64,000 nucleotides of DNA from Hymenobacter jeongseonensis (GCF_015694725.1 NZ_JADQDQ010000001.1:496001-560000), one strand, 5' to 3'; counted from the stretch's first letter, positions 27,036 to 35,458 are shown. Made by a program: numbers and translations. Notes: generated by a model from the sequence alone, not told the origin.

Positions 27036-27641
27036 TTATTCCACCACCAGCCCGTATTTCGAAACCACGCCCAGCAAGCCGTGCAGGCTGAAGCGGGCGT
27101 TGAGCAGCGGGTTGCTTTCGGGGTCGATGGTGAAGCCGGTGGCGGTGGTGAAATCGGCGCCCACCAGCTGGGTTTTTTGAAAGACGGCGCCGGCCAGCGA
27201 ACAGTCTTGAAAAACGGCGCCCGAGAGGTCGGCATCGGCAAAATCGGCCTCGTCCAGTGCGCACCGCTCGAAGCGCGTGGCCGGCATCTTGCGCCCCGCA
27301 AAGGAGACGTAGCGCATCTGGCAGTGGTCGAAATGCACCCCGAACAGCATGTCGCGGCAGGCCATAAACTGCAAGCCGAGAAGCTTGCATTCGGCAAAGG
27401 CCACGTTTTGCAGCGCCGTGCCCGCCAGCCGCACCGCCGACAGGTTGCAGCGTTCAAACAGGCAGTCGGCAAAGCGCTTGTGGCTCAAGTCAGCCCCGGT
27501 AAAATCGCAGTTGATGAAGTGGTACTCGTCGAATTCGGGCTGGCCGGCGAGGTGCCGCGCATCCCAGCCTTCAACCACCTGGCTTTCGGGGAAATAGTCG
27601 GGCTTGCGGGCCGTCGAAACGGGTTTGCGGCGTGGTTTCAT
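27036..27641 (-). CDS. Pentapeptide-repeat protein
   Basis: 201 residues from the ATG at 27641 (MKPRRKPVSTARKP). From about residue 42 to 165 the sequence follows A(D/N)LxX pentapeptide periodicity (FTGADLSHKRFADCLFERCN, FADADLSGAVFQDCSLAG), forming a right-handed quadrilateral beta-helix. The size and C-terminal capping segment resemble Qnr/McbG-type DNA-mimic proteins that protect gyrase, but many such proteins have other or unknown roles. The basic N-terminus is unlike Qnr. Confidence 0.85.
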   Translation of the reverse strand: MKPRRKPVSTARKPDYFPESQVVEGWDARHLAGQPEFDEYHFINCDFTGADLSHKRFADCLFERCNLSAVRLAGTALQNVAFAECKLLGLQFMACRDMLFGVHFDHCQMRYVSFAGRKMPATRFERCALDEADFADADLSGAVFQDCSLAGAVFQKTQLVGADFTTATGFTIDPESNPLLNARFSLHGLLGVVSKYGLVVE

Positions 27642-27697
27642 GGGCGGTTTGTTCTTGGGCAAAGGTAGCCCCGGCCACAATCCTGCCGTTTGCCCCG

Positions 27698-29764
27698 CTA
27701 CTGCTTCACCACCCGCTGCGTGCGGCTGAAACCAGGGCCGCTCAGCTGCAGCACGTAGCTGCCGGGCGCCAGCCGCGCCGTGCGGCGCAGCAGTTCGCGC
27801 TGCAGCACTTCGGCCGGGCCCTGCAGCGTCAGCACGCGCTGGCCCAGCAAGGAGGTCACTTCCAGCGTCAGGGGCTGCGGGCCGGGCACGCCCGCAATGC
27901 GCAGGGTGAAAGCCCCCGTGGCGGGATTGGGAAATACCTGCAGCTCTACCCCAGCGCCGGACTTGGCGGTGGCCGTTACCACGCTCTTGAAATTCAGGCC
28001 AATAAGAATCGGGTCGTGGTCGGAGGAGCGAAAGGGGCTGGTGATGTCGGTGTTGGCCCCGGCCACGCTGTATTCCAGAAACACCGGCTCGCTGGCGTTG
28101 ATGTGCCATTTCTCCACGGCCGCGTGGCCCGCCAGGTTGGGCGTGAGCACCGCGTGGTCGAGGGAGCCGCTTTGGCCGCTGAACACGTAGGAGGCGCTGC
28201 TGGGCGGGCTGCCGACCAGCAAGCCGGCGGCGCGCAGCAGGTCCATGGGGTCTTCTTCGTAGTTGGCGTTGTAGTCGCCCACGCTCAGCACGTAGCGCGT
28301 GCCGGCGGGCTTCACCACGTCGTTGATAAACTGCACCAGGCCGGTGGCCTGGCCTTTGCGCCGCAGGTTCGACGCGCCCTGGCCGTCGCCCTGGTCGGCG
28401 TTGGCGCCGCTGCCGCTGGCTTTCGACTTGAAGTGGTTGACGATGAGGGCGAATGTGTCGGCCACGGCCGTGCGGGTGGTGAAGAGCTGGGCCACGGGTG
28501 GGCGCTCAAAAATGCCGGTGGCGGGGGCCAGCAGCACGTTGCCGTAGGGCGTGAGCACCGCCGGCTTGTAGAGAATGGTGCAGCGAATGAGGTCGGTGTT
28601 GTTGGGCTGGCGGAAGGCGCCGTCTTCCACGAAAGCGTAGGTGCCCGCGCCCAGGGCCTGGTTCAGGCCGTTCACCAGGTCCTGGATGGCGGAGTTGGGG
28701 CCGGTGCCGTCGTTTTCGATTTCAATCAGGCCCACGGCATCCGCATTCATCTGAATAAGGGCAGCGAGAATTTTGCTGCGCTGGCGGGCAAAATCGGCCG
28801 GGGTGTCGGCACCGCGCGAGGTGGGAAAGCCGCCGCCCAGCCCGTCGCCGTTGAAGTAATTCAGCACGTTAAAGCTGGCCACTTTCACATCGATGGGGCC
28901 GAAAGTGGGCACCGGCGGCCGCACCACGGTTACCACCGGCGCATCGGGGCCGGCCAGGGGCTGCACGCGCCACCGGCCGTTGCCATAGCCCAGAATGCCG
29001 CGCAGGCTGGCCACGGTGCTGCCCACGCGCACGGTTTGGGTGGCGGGGTCGAGGTAGGGGATGGGCTGGGGGCTGGTGGCGGCGCGCCCGTCATCGAGCA
29101 GCAGTACTTTGCTGACATTGGCCACCTGGTAGGCCGTCACGGCCGCTGCGTTGGAGGTGCCCGCGCTGCTGGTGCCGGTGGCCGGGTCGTCGTTGGGGTC
29201 CACAAATTGGGTGGGCTGATACACTAGGCCGCGGGTCGAAATGGTCAGCTCGCCGCGCGATTTCACCGCCCCGACATCCGACACAGTGACGGGGGCGGAA
29301 AACTGCACCCGCATGCCTTCAAACGCCTCGGCCGTCGCGCTCGAATACGTGGCATTGTCCACCAGCGCAAAAGCCGGCAACGCGTTGCCGCTGGACAGCA
29401 CCGTGACGACCGGCCCGGTGAGCACGGCCTGGTTGAACGACGGCGTGGAGGCAATTTCCTGCACCAGTCCGCTGATGCGCACTTTCTGGCCCACGGCCAC
29501 CGTCGGGTTGGTTTGCACCACAAACAGCGCGTCGGAAGTAGCCGGGTTGCCATCGGCGCCGGCCGCCTCGTTCTGGAGGTAGAACCCGGCCGGGCTCAGG
29601 CCGGCGTACACGCCGGTCACAATGCCCTCCACCGTGTAATTGCCGGTAGTGGCCAGCACCCCCGTGCCCTGAATGACGCCAATGGGCGTGAGCTGCTGGG
29701 CAATGCTGGGAGTGGCAACGGCTACCACACCGGCCACCAAGAAAGCAGGCGTAAAAAGTCTCAT
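27698..29764 (-). CDS. ExeM/NucH-type extracellular endonuclease with T9SS sorting domain (paralogue 2)
   Basis: 688 residues with the same architecture as the protein encoded at 15810-17870: signal peptide, OB-fold-like domain with GFYLQNE, and nuclease domain from FNVLNYFNGDG with GLIEIENDG, NHFKSKASGSG, VGDYNANYEEDP and SSDHDPILIG. It ends in a T9SS type A sorting domain (VFPNPATGAF ... APGSYVLQLSGPG). All catalytic motifs are kept, so both copies should be active. It has its own promoter element. Confidence 0.92.
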   Translation of the reverse strand: MRLFTPAFLVAGVVAVATPSIAQQLTPIGVIQGTGVLATTGNYTVEGIVTGVYAGLSPAGFYLQNEAAGADGNPATSDALFVVQTNPTVAVGQKVRISGLVQEIASTPSFNQAVLTGPVVTVLSSGNALPAFALVDNATYSSATAEAFEGMRVQFSAPVTVSDVGAVKSRGELTISTRGLVYQPTQFVDPNDDPATGTSSAGTSNAAAVTAYQVANVSKVLLLDDGRAATSPQPIPYLDPATQTVRVGSTVASLRGILGYGNGRWRVQPLAGPDAPVVTVVRPPVPTFGPIDVKVASFNVLNYFNGDGLGGGFPTSRGADTPADFARQRSKILAALIQMNADAVGLIEIENDGTGPNSAIQDLVNGLNQALGAGTYAFVEDGAFRQPNNTDLIRCTILYKPAVLTPYGNVLLAPATGIFERPPVAQLFTTRTAVADTFALIVNHFKSKASGSGANADQGDGQGASNLRRKGQATGLVQFINDVVKPAGTRYVLSVGDYNANYEEDPMDLLRAAGLLVGSPPSSASYVFSGQSGSLDHAVLTPNLAGHAAVEKWHINASEPVFLEYSVAGANTDITSPFRSSDHDPILIGLNFKSVVTATAKSGAGVELQVFPNPATGAFTLRIAGVPGPQPLTLEVTSLLGQRVLTLQGPAEVLQRELLRRTARLAPGSYVLQLSGPGFSRTQRVVKQ

Positions 29765-29799
29765 CTAATTCAGAATGCGGAATGTAAAAACCAGGGCTA

Positions 29800-29807
29800 C
29801 AAATGTA
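29800..29807 (-). promoter_or_regulatory. Candidate -7 promoter element of ExeM-like paralogue 2
   Basis: On the minus strand TACATTTG matches TAnnTTTG, 35 bases upstream of the ATG at 29764. Confidence 0.5.
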
Positions 29808-29981
29808 CCTGAATTTGACCCGGTGGCCGTGGATGATTGGTTCCGCTTAGCTGGCCCAAAAAGGCCCGTGGAGCGCGGGGTAGGACGGCCTTCCCAGGGC
29901 CAGTTATTCACGCGTCCGGCCTAAACTTTCGGGGTAGTCCTGGCTTGTTAGCCCGTCCCCGTCTTTCTAACAGAACTTCCC

Positions 29982-30833
29982 ATGCGCACCATCAAGCAGC
30001 AGCACCGCGCCATCAGCGCCCCCATTGCCGACCTTACTACTTACCGGGCCCTGCCCACGGAATCCGTCGAACACATCGACCCGTTTTTATTCCTGAACCA
30101 CCACGGCCCGCAGGTGTACCGGCCCAATAACAATGGCCTACCCTTCGGCCCGCACCCGCACCGGGGCTTCGAAACGGTGACGTTTATTCTGGAAGGCGAC
30201 ATCCTGCACAAGGACAGCAGCGGGCACGAAAGCGTGATTGAAGCCGGCGGCATTCAGTGGATGACGGCCGGCAGCGGCCTAATTCACGCCGAAGTTTCGT
30301 CGGATAATTTCAAGCAAAAGGGCGGGCCGCTCGAAATCCTGCAGCTGTGGGTGAACCTGCCGGCCAAGGACAAAATGGTGGCCCCGCGCTACATCGGCCT
30401 GCAAAAAGAGGAAATTCCGACCGTGACGCTGGACGGCGGCGTGGTGGTGCACGCCGTGTCGGGCACCTGGGGCGGCACCGCGGGCGCCGTGCAGCCGCTG
30501 GCCGATGTGGCGCTGGCGTGGCTGGAGTTTCCGGCGGGCGCGGCCATTACCTTGCCCATCGCGGCGGCGCGCAGCATTTTCTTCTACGTGGTGCGCGGCA
30601 GCCTGCGCGTGAACGGCGCCGACACCCAGGCGCTGCAACTGGTCGAGTTCAACCACGACGGCGACGAGCTGACGATTGAAGCCAACACCGATGCCGTGCT
30701 GCTGCTCGGCCACGCCCTGCCGTTCCACGAGCCCATCGTGTCCTACGGGCCGTTTGTGATGAACACCGAAGCCGAAATTCAGCAGGCCTACCGCGACTAC
30801 CAGCGCGGGGCTTTTGGCAGCTGGAAGGGATAA
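29982..30833 (+). CDS. Pirin family protein
   Basis: 283 residues, a usual size for bacterial pirins. GPHPHRGFETVTFILEGDILHKDS carries the cupin metal histidines (HPHRG...E), and WMTAGSGLIHAE supplies the next metal ligand region of the N-terminal cupin. The C-terminal cupin lacks these histidines, as is normal for pirins. Bacterial pirins can have quercetinase activity or act as protein partners; the role here is open. Confidence 0.93.
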   Translation: MRTIKQQHRAISAPIADLTTYRALPTESVEHIDPFLFLNHHGPQVYRPNNNGLPFGPHPHRGFETVTFILEGDILHKDSSGHESVIEAGGIQWMTAGSGLIHAEVSSDNFKQKGGPLEILQLWVNLPAKDKMVAPRYIGLQKEEIPTVTLDGGVVVHAVSGTWGGTAGAVQPLADVALAWLEFPAGAAITLPIAAARSIFFYVVRGSLRVNGADTQALQLVEFNHDGDELTIEANTDAVLLLGHALPFHEPIVSYGPFVMNTEAEIQQAYRDYQRGAFGSWKG

Positions 30834-30962
30834 AAACCAGGGAATTCCAACTTCAGTGTAACCGGACGGGGTAGTTGGCGGTTGGGGCTACGTTTACGGG
30901 TGCATGCCCGGTTTTTTTGGCTGCAGTGTCCGTGCCGGAACACTCCTTTTTGTTCTTTTTAG

Positions 30963-31382
30963 TTGAGTAATAAACCCGCGCGTTCGCTTTATTTTGAAAA
31001 CGCCAACGGTCGCATTTGGGAAGAGCCCGAAGGCTACCTGCGGCTTGAGTACCGGCCCGGTCCGCGCGAAATCCTGCAGTTTCGGGCGCTGCTCACGCAC
31101 GTGGCCCAGGCCCTAAGCCGCCGGAATTGGGATAAAATTCTGGTGGACCAGCGCGACATGGCCCCCTTCAGCCCGGCCGAGCAGGCCTGGATGACCAACG
31201 AATGGCTGCCCTACGCCGTGCAAAACCACGGTTACCGCTACGGCGCCGTGCTGGTGGCCAACAACGTGTTTGCCCGCCTTTCGATGAACCAATTGGTGAT
31301 GGCTACCCGCAACTTGGCCCACACCTACCGCACATTTGAAGCCGAAGCGCCGGCCATGGTATGGCTGCTGGAGCAGCGCTAA
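30963..31382 (+). CDS. Small STAS-like protein, paralogue C (TTG start)
   Basis: 139 residues. An in-frame stop lies immediately before the TTG at 30963 and no ATG occurs for about 60 codons, so TTG is the probable start. The pattern matches the other window paralogues: KILVDQRDMAPF strand, W......WLPYA helix, YGAVLVANNVF strand, and the final FEAEAPAMVWL helix. No signal peptide or membrane helix is present. Function unknown; the STAS-like fold is inferred. Confidence 0.75.
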   Translation: MSNKPARSLYFENANGRIWEEPEGYLRLEYRPGPREILQFRALLTHVAQALSRRNWDKILVDQRDMAPFSPAEQAWMTNEWLPYAVQNHGYRYGAVLVANNVFARLSMNQLVMATRNLAHTYRTFEAEAPAMVWLLEQR

Positions 31383-31423
31383 CCGGGCCTCGGTTCGCGG
31401 AGCAGCAAAGCCCGTTTGGCGTG

Positions 31424-31431
31424 TAGCTTTG
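31424..31431 (+). promoter_or_regulatory. Candidate -7 promoter element
   Basis: TAGCTTTG matches TAnnTTTG exactly and lies 23 bases upstream of the ATG at 31455. Confidence 0.5.
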
Positions 31432-31454
31432 GGCACACATTATTCTACCTCAGC

Positions 31455-31811
31455 ATGTTCAAAACGTTCGTGTTCCTCGCGGCATTTGGCTTGGCTGCGC
31501 CCGCCGCCTTCTCCCAAACCGTACCGGCTTCGCCAGCAGCCAGAGCGCCCCAATACGAGTACTGCATTTTGGTGCTTAACAGCAGCTATTTTGATGGCAA
31601 AGATGTACGGTTAGAGTTCGGGCAAAGCGTAAAAAATGCTCCTCAAAATCTTGAATTGACACAGGCCAATGCCACCGTTCGCAAGCTGGCTTCGGTGCCG
31701 GGAGCTCTCAACTACATGAGCAGCCAGGGCTGGGAGTGCACCAACGTTACCACTCTCTCATCTGGAACTTCGATTCCCGACACTGGCTATCTACTGCGGC
31801 GTGCCAAGTAA
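31455..31811 (+). CDS. Secreted small protein with DUF4177-like pattern
   Basis: 118 residues from the ATG at 31455. A signal peptide (MFKTFVFLAAFGLAAPAAFSQ) should be cleaved after SFSQ-type residues. The mature part begins with an YEYCILVLNSS strand and later has LNYMSSQGWECTNVTTL, the GWE-type motif near the end of DUF4177-like domains. Role unknown. The consensus -7 element just upstream supports this start and the reality of the gene. Confidence 0.7.
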   Translation: MFKTFVFLAAFGLAAPAAFSQTVPASPAARAPQYEYCILVLNSSYFDGKDVRLEFGQSVKNAPQNLELTQANATVRKLASVPGALNYMSSQGWECTNVTTLSSGTSIPDTGYLLRRAK

Positions 31812-31823
31812 GCAGGCTCGCGC

Positions 31824-33050
31824 CTAGCTCACTTTTTCGGCTACCTCGGCGTCCACCTGCCCGGCTAGCAGGTCCTCGAAGGTCTGGCGGCGGCGGATGA
31901 GCCGCAGATGGCCGTCTTCCAGCAGCACTTCGGCCGGGCGGGTGCGGGAGTTGAAGCTGCTGCTCATCTCGAAGCCGTAGGCGCCGGCGTTGTGAAAAGC
32001 CAACAAGTCGTTTTCGCGAATTTCCGGCAGCAGCCGGTCCCAGGCGAAGGTGTCGGTTTCGCAAATGTTGCCCACCACCGTGTACAGCCGCTCCGCGCCC
32101 TTGGGGTTGGTCAGGTTGCTGATGTGGTGGTAGCTGTCGTAGAACATGGGCCGAATCAGGTGGTTGAAGCCCGAATTGACGCCGGCAAACACCGTGGCGG
32201 TGGTTTGCTTCACCACGGCAACATTTACCAGCAGGTAGCCGGATTCGCTCACCAGGTACTTGCCCGGCTCGAACCAGCACTCCAGCGGCCGGCCGTATTC
32301 CTTCTCGAAGGTTTTGAACGCCTCGGCCACCTGCTTGCCGAGCGTGTTCACGTCGGTTTCGGCATCGCCGGGTTTGTAGGGCACTTTGAAACCCGAGCCC
32401 AGGTCCAGAAAATCCAGCTCGGGGAAGCGGCCGGCGGCATCGAACAGGATTTCCAAGGCCCGCATGAACACGCCCACGTCCTTGATTTCGGAGCCGGTAT
32501 GCATGTGCAGGCCCTTCACGTGCAGGCCGGTGCCCTTCACCACGCGCTCCAGGTGCCGCAGCTGGTGAATGCTGATGCCAAACTTGCTGTCGATGTGGCC
32601 GGTTTGAATCTTGTAGTTGCCGCCCGCCTCAATGTGCGGGTTCAGGCGCACGCACACCGGATACGAGCCGCCAAACGTGGCCCCAAACCGCTCCAGCAGC
32701 GAGATATTATCGATGTTCAGATTAACACCCAGGTTCTTGGCTTCCACCAGTTCCTCAAACGTCACGCTGTTGGGCGTAAACAGGATGTCATCCGGCGCGA
32801 AGCCCACGTGCAACCCCAGCCGCACCTCGTTGATGCTCACGCAATCGAGTCCCGACCCCAGGCCGTGAATGTGGCGCAGAATGCTCACGTTGCTCAGTGC
32901 CTTGCAAGCGTAGAAAATGCGGGTTTTGTGGCCCGAAAATGCTTTTTTAAGCTTGGTGTACTGACCGGTGATGGTCGCGGAGTTGTAAACGTAAAGGGGG
33001 GTGCCGAACTGGTCGGCAGCAGCGCGCAGCGCATCGTTAATACCAGACAT
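31824..33050 (-). CDS. lysA: Diaminopimelate decarboxylase
   Basis: 408 residues from the ATG at 33050. A fold type III PLP enzyme: FYACKALSN carries the PLP lysine, MHTGSEI the histidine stacking region, DLGSGFKVPY the glycine loop, FEPGKYLVS a substrate-binding region, and GNICETDTF the catalytic cysteine of the second subunit. It decarboxylates meso-DAP to lysine, the last step of lysine synthesis. A consensus -7 element ends only 5 bases before the start, so the transcript may be leaderless. The C-terminal end is convergent with the gene at 31455. Confidence 0.95.
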   Translation of the reverse strand: MSGINDALRAAADQFGTPLYVYNSATITGQYTKLKKAFSGHKTRIFYACKALSNVSILRHIHGLGSGLDCVSINEVRLGLHVGFAPDDILFTPNSVTFEELVEAKNLGVNLNIDNISLLERFGATFGGSYPVCVRLNPHIEAGGNYKIQTGHIDSKFGISIHQLRHLERVVKGTGLHVKGLHMHTGSEIKDVGVFMRALEILFDAAGRFPELDFLDLGSGFKVPYKPGDAETDVNTLGKQVAEAFKTFEKEYGRPLECWFEPGKYLVSESGYLLVNVAVVKQTTATVFAGVNSGFNHLIRPMFYDSYHHISNLTNPKGAERLYTVVGNICETDTFAWDRLLPEIRENDLLAFHNAGAYGFEMSSSFNSRTRPAEVLLEDGHLRLIRRRQTFEDLLAGQVDAEVAEKVS

Positions 33051-33055
33051 AATCA

Positions 33056-33063
33056 CAAAAGTA
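33056..33063 (-). promoter_or_regulatory. Candidate -7 element abutting the lysA start
   Basis: On the minus strand TACTTTTG is followed by 5 bases and then the lysA ATG. With a usual -7 to start distance, transcription would begin at or next to the start codon. Confidence 0.45.
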
Positions 33064-33100
33064 AGACTTGTAAGCGCCGTTGATAATTTGACGCCCCAAG

Positions 33101-33210
33101 AAGAACGTCATGCAGAGCGCCGCGAAGCATCTCGCGTGCAGAAAGTAAACCAATCGCCAAGGTTAGCAGTGGCCCGCGAGATGCTTCGCGGTGCTCTGCA
33201 TGACGTTCTT
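33101..33210. repeat. Long palindromic repeat (REP-like), copy 2
   Basis: 36-base inverted arms (33101-33136 and 33175-33210) differ at one position. Core motif GTCATGCAGAGCGCCGCGAA, the GCAGAGCG subtype of the family seen at 2891. It separates divergent lysA and dinB. Confidence 0.85.
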
Positions 33211-33233
33211 TTAACTATTTAAAAACTCTCCGT

Positions 33234-33764
33234 ATGTCCACTCCTCCAGCCCTCGAAGTATGGCTGCGCGGCCCCTTGCCCGGGGTGCCACCGCTGCTCC
33301 AGCCCGTAGCCCACGCCCTGCTGCAAGCCCGCGAAGAACTCATCGCCGCGATGCAAGGCTTCCCGCCTGAACTCATCAACGAGCGGCCTGCCGGTGTGGC
33401 TTCCGTGGGCTTCCACCTCCAGCACCTGGCCGGCGTGCTCAACCGCCTCCTGACCTATGCCCGCGCCGCGCCCTTATCGGAAAGCCAATTCGCCGATTTT
33501 CATGCAGAGACTCCGCCGCTGCCCATTACCCCAGATGCGGTGCAACGGCTGGTGCAGCGTTTCAGTCAGGAAGTTGATAACGCTCTCAACCAGCTAAGCG
33601 CCACCCCCGAAAGCAGCTTGGCTGAAGTGCGCGGCGTGGGTCGGGCGCAGGTCTCTTCCACCGTCATCGGCATCCTGACGCACGCGGCAGAGCACACCAC
33701 CCGGCACTTAGGCCAGCTGTTGGTCACGGCCAAGTGGGTGCGGAATGTAGCGCGGACTCTGTAG
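33234..33764 (+). CDS. DinB-family protein
   Basis: 176 residues. A four-helix bundle with the metal-histidine positions of DinB/YfiT proteins: VGFHLQHLAGVLNRLL and a later HAAEHTTRHLGQLLVT. Members include thiol transferases with mycothiol or bacillithiol; here the substrate is unknown. The last codons and the stop (NVARTL*) fall inside the left arm of a 27-base inverted repeat, so the C-terminus is partly repeat-derived. Confidence 0.88.
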   Translation: MSTPPALEVWLRGPLPGVPPLLQPVAHALLQAREELIAAMQGFPPELINERPAGVASVGFHLQHLAGVLNRLLTYARAAPLSESQFADFHAETPPLPITPDAVQRLVQRFSQEVDNALNQLSATPESSLAEVRGVGRAQVSSTVIGILTHAAEHTTRHLGQLLVTAKWVRNVARTL

Positions 33765-33835
33765 TCCGCGTCCTCGCGCCATACGGTGACCGTTTCGGTA
33801 GCTGCCGGGGACACGGACTACAGAGTCCGCGCTAC
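33747..33835. repeat. Second inverted-repeat family (GCGGACTCTGTAGTCCGCG type)
   Basis: 27-base arms (33747-33773 and 33809-33835) differ at one position; each arm itself contains a small internal palindrome around GGACT/AGTCC. It lies between convergent dinB and the Old Yellow Enzyme gene, overlaps the dinB stop, and ends 5 bases from the other gene's stop. It could end transcription in both directions. Confidence 0.8.
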
Positions 33836-33839
33836 TGAG

Positions 33840-34931
33840 CTACCGCTGTCCGGCTGCCGCTTGCACCCGCGGCTTGGCCCGCTCGTACTGCACTGGCCAC
33901 GGCATCTCCGTGCCCAATTCGTGCGCCGCATACAGCGGGAAATAGGGTTCGCGCAGGAATTCGCGGGCCAGCAGCACCACATCGGCCTGCCCGTTGGCCA
34001 GGATGGCTTCGGCCTCGGCGGGCGTGGTGATGAGGCCTACCGCGCCCGTCAGGATGCCGGTTTCCTGCTTGATGCGCTCGGCAAAATGTACCTGGTAGCC
34101 AGGGCCCACGGGAATGGGCGCCTTGGGCACATTGCCGCCGGTAGAGCAGTCAATCATGTCCACGCCGCGCACTTTGAGCATGGCGGCCAGCTGCACCGAT
34201 TCGTCGGCGTTCCAGCCGCCTTCGGTCCAGTCGGTAACAGAAATGCGCACGATGAGCGGCAATTCCTCGGGCCACACTTCGCGGGTGGCGGCTACTACCT
34301 CCAGCAGCAGGCGGATGCGGTTTTCAAACGTGCCACCGTATGCATCGGTGCGGTGGTTGCTCAGCGGCGACAAAAACTCGTGTAGCAGGTAGCCGTGCGC
34401 CGCGTGCAATTCAATCACCTGAAAACCGGCCGCCAGCGACCGCGCCGCCGCGGCCCGGAAATCGGCAATTACCTGCTGCACGCCGGCCGCATCGAGGGCT
34501 TGCGGGGTGCCGTAGGTAGGGGCAAATGCGATGGCGCTGGGGCCTACCGGAAGCCAGCCGCCCTCGTTTTGGGGCACGGCGCCTTCGCCTTTCCAGGGGC
34601 TATAGGTGCTGGCTTTGCGGCCGGCGTGGGCCAACTGAATGCCGGGCACACTGCCTTGGGCCGTGAGAAAGTCCGTGATTCGGCGAAGCATGGGCACGTG
34701 CTCATCTTTCCAGATGCCCAGGTCGTCGGGGCTAATGCGGCCTTCCGGCGATACGGCCGCCGCTTCGCTAATGATGAGGCCCGCCCCGCCCACGGCTCGC
34801 CCGCCGAGGTGCACGAGGTGCCAGTCGGTGGCAAAGCCATCAACGCTGCTGTACTGGCACATGGGCGACACCACAATGCGGTTTTTCAAGGTGACGCCGC
34901 GCAGGGCGAGGGGTTCAAATAGCTTTATCAT
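33840..34931 (-). CDS. NADH:flavin oxidoreductase, YqjM-type Old Yellow Enzyme
   Basis: 363 residues. SPMCQYSS contains the cysteine that tunes the flavin in YqjM-class enzymes, LAHAGRK is the FMN/active site loop, and ELHAAHGYLLHEFLSPLSNHR gives the substrate-binding pair H-x-x-H. RISVTDWTEGGW and the late ADVVLLAREFLREPYF complete the TIM barrel FMN site. It reduces activated alkenes such as quinones or enones with NADPH. It is convergent with dinB. Confidence 0.95.
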   Translation of the reverse strand: MIKLFEPLALRGVTLKNRIVVSPMCQYSSVDGFATDWHLVHLGGRAVGGAGLIISEAAAVSPEGRISPDDLGIWKDEHVPMLRRITDFLTAQGSVPGIQLAHAGRKASTYSPWKGEGAVPQNEGGWLPVGPSAIAFAPTYGTPQALDAAGVQQVIADFRAAAARSLAAGFQVIELHAAHGYLLHEFLSPLSNHRTDAYGGTFENRIRLLLEVVAATREVWPEELPLIVRISVTDWTEGGWNADESVQLAAMLKVRGVDMIDCSTGGNVPKAPIPVGPGYQVHFAERIKQETGILTGAVGLITTPAEAEAILANGQADVVLLAREFLREPYFPLYAAHELGTEMPWPVQYERAKPRVQAAAGQR

Positions 34932-35021
34932 GAGACAGATTCAAATGGAAACACCAAGCCGGCTAAACCTGGTTTTGGGCGTGAAGGTTATAAACCAACC
35001 AAGGCAGTTAGGAATCCAAAT

Positions 35022-35104
35022 GAACGTCATGCAGAGCGCAGCGAAGCATCTCGCGTGCAATAGTGAATGGTTCGATATGCTGCGCTGCGCGCTGCATGAC
35101 CGTG
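35022..35104. repeat. Long palindromic repeat (REP-like), copy 3, imperfect
   Basis: ACGTCATGCAGAGCGCAGCG at the left is answered by GCTGCGCGCTGCATGACCGT at the right. The arms have several mismatches. It sits just upstream of the aromatic operon promoter. Confidence 0.7.
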
Positions 35105-35156
35105 TACCGTATGTTGATAATCTGCCGAATTGAAGGCGCACGTACTACACGCAAGG

Positions 35157-35187
35157 TTTGCATTTCCCAAACTCCTGCCTAACTTGC
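35157..35187 (+). promoter_or_regulatory. Promoter of the aromatic amino acid operon
   Basis: TTTG (35157-35160), 19 bases, then TAACTTGC (35180-35187) fit the Bacteroidota -33/-7 arrangement (TTTG, TAnnTTTG with one central mismatch). The start would fall about 10-15 bases before leader peptide 1. Confidence 0.5.
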
Positions 35188-35206
35188 CATTGCATTCACC
35201 ACCAAC

Positions 35207-35260
35207 ATGCTCCAGACGCGCTTCTTTTTTGGCTATTATTACTTCTACGCCGCCGCGTAG
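35207..35260 (+). CDS. Phe/Tyr-rich attenuator leader peptide 1
   Basis: A 17-codon ORF encoding MLQTRFFFGYYYFYAAA: four Phe and four Tyr, three of each in a row. It ends at TAG 40 bases before an intrinsic terminator and 253 bases before prephenate dehydratase. GAACGAGC (35260-35267), starting in the stop codon, is exactly complementary to GCTCGTTC (35306-35313) inside the terminator, giving a ready antiterminator. A ribosome stalled at Phe or Tyr codons would free this segment; a ribosome at the stop would mask it. This is the classic logic of pheA-type attenuation. Confidence 0.88.
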   Translation: MLQTRFFFGYYYFYAAA

Positions 35261-35299
35261 AACGAGCCGCTGTTTGTAGCTAACCCAACAAACTTTTCC

Positions 35300-35332
35300 A
35301 GCGCCGCTCGTTCATCGGGAAGGCGCTTTTTT
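35300..35332 (+). terminator. Attenuator terminator 1
   Basis: AGCGCC (35300-35305) pairs with GGCGCT (35322-35327), with further inner pairs, followed by T6. It lies between two leader peptides and is preceded by the competing antiterminator segment 35260-35267. Confidence 0.85.
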
Positions 35333-35348
35333 AATGCCCATTTGCATC

Positions 35349-35432
35349 ATGGTACCCACGCAGCAGGTCTTTTTTACTTACGGTTATTACTTCTTCTATC
35401 TGAAGAAGCCGGCCCGCTGTTGCCAGTGTTAA
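35349..35432 (+). CDS. Phe/Tyr-rich attenuator leader peptide 2
   Basis: A 27-codon ORF with the core VFFTYGYYFFYLKK: four Phe and four Tyr. The DNA of its core (TCTTTTTT ... TATTAC-TTC) clearly resembles leader 1, which suggests duplication of the whole unit. It has a longer tail ending RCCQC. It stops 27 bases before terminator 2. A candidate alternative pairing is GGCCC (35411-35415) with GGGCC (35460-35464), weaker than that of unit 1. Confidence 0.85.
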   Translation: MVPTQQVFFTYGYYFFYLKKPARCCQC

Positions 35433-35458
35433 CCACCACACTCGCTGCCAACAACCCC

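Noticed and set aside
26921..27472. 183-codon minus-strand frame overlapping the pentapeptide gene
   Set aside because: It is in another frame of the pentapeptide-repeat gene; the frame starting at 27641 shows the true periodicity.
27632..29227. 531-codon open frame on the plus strand
   Set aside because: Shadow of the second ExeM-like nuclease; it resembles the shadow frame of the first copy, as expected from paralogy of the real genes.
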